Below, piece after piece: positions 29,336 to 32,403 of a stretch of 32,403 nt of DNA. The first letter of the stretch is position 1; each line of letters begins with the position of its first letter. Under the pieces are notes generated by a model, which did no database searches, was not told the origin of the DNA, and saw only the letters and a list, made by a program, of their open reading frames with translations. The translations under genes and the position numbers were made by a program. This DNA comes from Candidatus Aminicenantota bacterium (GTDB lineage: Bacteria > Acidobacteriota > Aminicenantia > Aminicenantales > UBA4085), in assembly GCA_022866045.1 (NCBI GenBank), contig JALHTW010000007.1:1-32403 (forward strand). Direction: 5' to 3'.

Positions 29336-31948
29336 TTAATTGAAATTCCCGGGGACGAATTTATCGGGGTTGATCTTGATCTTGGCCGGCCGGGACGCCG
29401 CGCGGAACTCGAATTCCTGGGTCGCGGCGCTGACCTCGAACTTCTGCCGGACCTTTTTCCCGTTTTCCTCCCACTCCACCCAAAGCGGGAAGACGAAGAC
29501 GTCTCGGGTCTGGTTGACCCTGAACTTCAAGACGAAACCGTCACTCTCCTTGCGGATGTCGTGGGCCACATGGACCTCAGGAAGGAGGTGCGAATCGAAC
29601 CAGCCCTTGAAGAATTGTTTCAGGTCCCTGCCCGCAACCTGCTCCATGCTCCGGATGAAGTTGTTCGTCCTTGCCGAGCGGTATTTGTATTTTTCGAAGA
29701 ATTCCCGCAGTCCTTTGAAAAAGACCTCTTCGCCGAGGAGGTCAAGGAGCATATTGAGCGCTACGGCGGACTTGTTGTAGACGATCGCCTGATAAGCATC
29801 AAAATCAAGATAGCTCAACCGGGACCCTAGAGTGATCGGGCCCCATTTGGATTTTCGTTCCGTCCACTGCGAAAATCTTTTGATGAGACCGGCGAACGTG
29901 CGTTCGCCCAGTTTCGCTTTCAAATATTGAACGACGGCGAACTGGGCTAACCCTTCACTGAGCCATTGGTCGTGGTATCGCTCCCCGGTCACAGCTTGTC
30001 CCCACCACTGATGGGCGATCTCATGGGCAATGTAATATTCCCTGTAGCGTGAAAGGTCCACCGGGCTGTCCGGATTGACCTGAAGCGGTCTGTCGGGCGT
30101 CCGCGGCATCTCGTTGAGAACAACGAAGGAGGCCGGGCTGTGTCCGCCCCCCGTCGGCCAAAGGCGCTGGACGACGCCCAGTTTTTCATAGGGATACGAG
30201 CCAAACCATTTCTCGTAATTCTCGACGATCGCCTTGGCTTCCTGGAGCATCCCCTTCCACTGGACGTGGATCTCCGTGGAAATGAATGCCTGGAGGTTGG
30301 GGGAACCCGGTCCATTCAAGTTCGACAGCCTATCGAACTTGCCGACGATGAAGGACAGATATTTTATGGGGAATTTCGTCTCGAACTCGTAGAGGGAATT
30401 TCCCACTTTCTCGAGCGCCATCACGCGCCGGACCGAATCGAGCTTTCCCTCTTCAGTCAGCTCGCCGTTCGCCACGCAGATGAAGCCCGGCGGGACACTG
30501 AACTTAAGACTGGCCTGGAAATAGTCCTCTTCGGAGGGCGATGGATACCAGCAGGCCGACTCGCTGTAAAGATAAGTCTCGTAGCGAGGGCCCGCAAGCG
30601 ATATGGTATCGGTGTACTGGCCGCCGGGAATGACGTCCGATGTTGGGACGGGTGGCTCAAGCGTGCCGCGATAATAGATCTCAATCGCTCCCGTTTTGTC
30701 CTTCTGGAGGGGACTGACAAAATAGACGTAGAGGAGCTTGCGCAGCTTGTCCCGGGTGTAAAAGAGCTCGTGGCCTTCCTGGTCAAAAATACGAAGGATG
30801 TCGAGGCTCGGATTGAAAAAGAATTTGAGGCTTTCGGCGGCGTCGATCTGGGCTTTGACCTCGATCCTGGCCCGCGCCGAGAGATATCGCTTATCCGGCT
30901 GGAAGTCCACTTCGAGGTCACAGCGCTGGACGTCGATTTTTTCTCCGAACGAAACGAAGAGTTCCCGGCCACCCTCCCCCTGCTTATCGGGGGAATAGAG
31001 GTTGATGGCCTGTTCGGACTCGCGCTTCACGAAGTAGATCTCCTCTTCGGAAAACGGCGAATAAATGTAGGCGAGCTCTCCCGTGTTTTTCCCGTTCAGC
31101 TCGAAAACGACCTGCTCGCCCCGGGGCTCGAACGAGAGGAGTTCGCTCGTCAAGGAGTTTTCAATCGTGAACGAACCGGGATAGTACTCGCTGAAGAGCG
31201 AATAGGCCCTGTTGGATTCCGCTTGGGTCAGCGGAGGGATCTTGTCCGGCGGGGCTTTTTGGATGGTAATATTGTTTTGAAAAAAGGAATCGGAAAAGCG
31301 AAAATAGGCGTATCCCAGCGTGTCTTCGACGAAATTCCTTTTATAGCGCAGCTCGAGCTGATGTTTTTCCGTATCGCTCGAAGGCGAGAAATGGAATCGC
31401 CCCTTGCCGATGACGATCAAGGCTGTTTCCAGGTCCGGGATGTTGTCATAAAAGACCCACGCATCCTGGAACGCGATGCGGATGTCTTGATGTTTGATTT
31501 CCACAAGGTCGGCCCTTTCCACTCTGCCTGAAGGAATACGGACCTTATAGAGGGAGGTGACGTTGCCCGTCACCTCTTTCTTTTGGATCAACCATTTGTC
31601 GTCCGTCTTCTGGAGCCAGATATGCCACATTTCGAGCATCGCGGAATGGTCGTTCTCGTAGAGGACCTGGAGAAAAAGACCCGGATCCCCTTCTTTGTCC
31701 GGACCCCGGCTGGCCCGGTATAATATCACCCGGTCCATTTTCCAGAGATGCATGAATGAAGAAACCGCGGCGCTCTCCCGGTCCCGGATGTCCGGGGTAA
31801 AAGCGCTCGAATAAGAAGCCAGGTCCTTGTCGGCGAAGGATTTTTGAAGGCGGGCAAAAAAGTCATCGATGGTCTGGCTGGCCAGAGGAAGGCCTAAAGC
31901 TAAGGTCGCCGCGCATCCCCAAAAAATGCTTCGGACCGTCCCTTTCAC
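29336..31948 (-). CDS. Exported M1-like zinc metallopeptidase
   Basis: With a GTG start at 31948 the product is 870 aa and begins MKGTVRSIFWG plus a hydrophobic run ending PLASQ, a good signal peptide. This GTG lies 6 nt after a TATAAT box, so the mRNA is likely leaderless; in-frame ATGs at 31990 and 32083 are alternatives. The N-terminal 300 residues are not clearly assigned (first part resembles an NTF2-like fold). Residues about 340-560 form the M1 beta domain. The catalytic site is His642-Glu643-x2-His646 with Glu665 (HEIAHQWWG, WLSEG). The usual GxMEN substrate motif is absent; GGGHSP stands near its place. The conserved active-site Tyr is in IVYNKSAVALNML. It would hydrolyse peptides in the periplasm. 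Confidence 0.88.
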   Translation of the reverse strand: MKGTVRSIFWGCAATLALGLPLASQTIDDFFARLQKSFADKDLASYSSAFTPDIRDRESAAVSSFMHLWKMDRVILYRASRGPDKEGDPGLFLQVLYENDHSAMLEMWHIWLQKTDDKWLIQKKEVTGNVTSLYKVRIPSGRVERADLVEIKHQDIRIAFQDAWVFYDNIPDLETALIVIGKGRFHFSPSSDTEKHQLELRYKRNFVEDTLGYAYFRFSDSFFQNNITIQKAPPDKIPPLTQAESNRAYSLFSEYYPGSFTIENSLTSELLSFEPRGEQVVFELNGKNTGELAYIYSPFSEEEIYFVKRESEQAINLYSPDKQGEGGRELFVSFGEKIDVQRCDLEVDFQPDKRYLSARARIEVKAQIDAAESLKFFFNPSLDILRIFDQEGHELFYTRDKLRKLLYVYFVSPLQKDKTGAIEIYYRGTLEPPVPTSDVIPGGQYTDTISLAGPRYETYLYSESACWYPSPSEEDYFQASLKFSVPPGFICVANGELTEEGKLDSVRRVMALEKVGNSLYEFETKFPIKYLSFIVGKFDRLSNLNGPGSPNLQAFISTEIHVQWKGMLQEAKAIVENYEKWFGSYPYEKLGVVQRLWPTGGGHSPASFVVLNEMPRTPDRPLQVNPDSPVDLSRYREYYIAHEIAHQWWGQAVTGERYHDQWLSEGLAQFAVVQYLKAKLGERTFAGLIKRFSQWTERKSKWGPITLGSRLSYLDFDAYQAIVYNKSAVALNMLLDLLGEEVFFKGLREFFEKYKYRSARTNNFIRSMEQVAGRDLKQFFKGWFDSHLLPEVHVAHDIRKESDGFVLKFRVNQTRDVFVFPLWVEWEENGKKVRQKFEVSAATQEFEFRAASRPAKIKINPDKFVPGNFN

Positions 31949-31954
31949 CTTTTT

Positions 31955-31984
31955 ATTATAACAAAAAAAGAGCCGGGACGTTAA
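31955..31984 (-). promoter_or_regulatory. Leaderless promoter of the M1-like peptidase gene
   Basis: On the minus strand TTAACG (31979-31984), an 18-nt spacer and a perfect TATAAT (31955-31960) are followed by AAAAAG and the in-frame GTG at 31948. This spacing equals that of the NTPase-MoaD promoter. Confidence 0.55.
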
Positions 31985-32152
31985 TCTCATCGGTGCGTGC
32001 CTTGACTCATAAAAAGCATCTTTTGTGCCAAGAAACATCCTCCTCCTGACAGGGACGGAGGAGCGTGATGAACGCAACGTCATGGAAAAATGGGGGAAAG
32101 ATGTTTACGTTTTGTAAATAATATTTACAGATTTTCCCGGGGACGGACGAGC

Positions 32153-32403
32153 CTACTTCTTTTCGGGAGTCCTGTTCAAATGCTTTTTGAAATCCTCTTC
32201 CCAGGTTACGAAGCTGTGGAAGAATTTCCAGTCGCCTTCATCGATGCCCCGCGTGATCTCAGTGATGTGGGAGGTGGAGGCCCCGAACCCCTCGACCGCA
32301 AAGACGACGGCTTTCTCCGGGTCCACGTGGCTTCCACACGTGTAGATATCCAGCGCCGCATAGCGCATTTCCGGCCAAGTATGGGTTGAGATGTGCGATT
32401 CCG
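32153..32403 (-). CDS. speD: S-adenosylmethionine decarboxylase proenzyme, C-terminal part (runs off the window)
   Basis: The visible 83 codons begin at the family's self-cleavage site. The first complete codons are Glu-Ser (ESHIS), whose Ser becomes the pyruvoyl group. They continue through STHTWPE (processing His) and YAALDIYTCG (catalytic Cys), a typical prokaryotic SpeD alpha-chain. The enzyme decarboxylates S-adenosylmethionine to give the aminopropyl donor for spermidine synthesis. The C-terminal tail (FKKHLNRTPEKK) is polar. The N-terminal part, promoter and any polyamine neighbours lie beyond the right edge. Confidence 0.9.
   Translation of the reverse strand, partial: ESHISTHTWPEMRYAALDIYTCGSHVDPEKAVVFAVEGFGASTSHITEITRGIDEGDWKFFHSFVTWEEDFKKHLNRTPEKK

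Noticed and set aside
1-32403. CRISPR array, prophage or complete insertion sequence
   Set aside because: No regularly spaced direct repeats, Cas, integrase, transposase or phage structural frames were found. All repeats seen are short non-coding palindromes.

Overview
The window reads as bacterial chromosome of roughly 55-58% GC by eye. My best guess is an Acidobacteriota-type anaerobe, possibly a Candidatus Aminicenantes relative. The basis is the gene content: a DUF5107/TPR lipoprotein, exported S9 and M1 peptidases, a tungsten-type aldehyde:ferredoxin oxidoreductase (AOR), and a type IV pilus/type II secretion assembly operon with a TPR-secretin-cohesin outer-membrane protein. This is an inference; no rRNA or taxonomic marker is present.

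Layout. 27-100 is a CAT-anticodon tRNA (-). 541-3642 holds a NIF3-family gene (-) and a sodium:solute symporter (+), flanked by two 176-bp copies of one palindromic element in opposite orientation. 3805-9197 carries a large TPR lipoprotein and a prolyl oligopeptidase lipoprotein (both -). 9293-15184 (-) is a redox operon: AOR, a double-domain class II aldolase, LutC, and a LutB-LutA fusion. Upstream of it (15595-16380, -) is a P-loop NTPase fused to a MoaD-like sulfur carrier, fitting a role in the AOR pterin cofactor. 16655-24155 (-) is a tightly overlapping operon, pilC-pilB-pilM-pilN-pilO-pilP-secretin. Divergent from it (24632-29191, +) are a small exported protein, a PDZ/multi-TM/GAF/PAS histidine kinase and an NtrC-type sigma-54 activator, possibly a PilS/PilR-like pair. 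29336-31948 (-) is an exported M1-like metallopeptidase. The right edge holds the C-terminal part of S-adenosylmethionine decarboxylase (-), starting exactly at its Glu-Ser self-cleavage site.

How the genes may work together. The AOR/aldolase/LUD genes could oxidise an aldehyde such as lactaldehyde to lactate and on to pyruvate, passing electrons to ferredoxin and Fe-S carriers. The exported peptidases and the TPR/DUF5107 lipoprotein suggest peptide and glycan scavenging. The pilus operon and kinase/regulator pair form an envelope module, but no pilin or PilT is visible here.

Intergenic DNA is unusually rich in structure. I see two families of MITE/REPIN-like palindromes (two copies each), a third dispersed family with four similarly oriented copies next to 3' ends of minus-strand genes, and a hairpin repeat that ends in the -35 box of two different promoters. 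At least two promoters place the -10 box 6 nt from a start codon, suggesting leaderless transcripts. No CRISPR array, transposase or phage gene was found.
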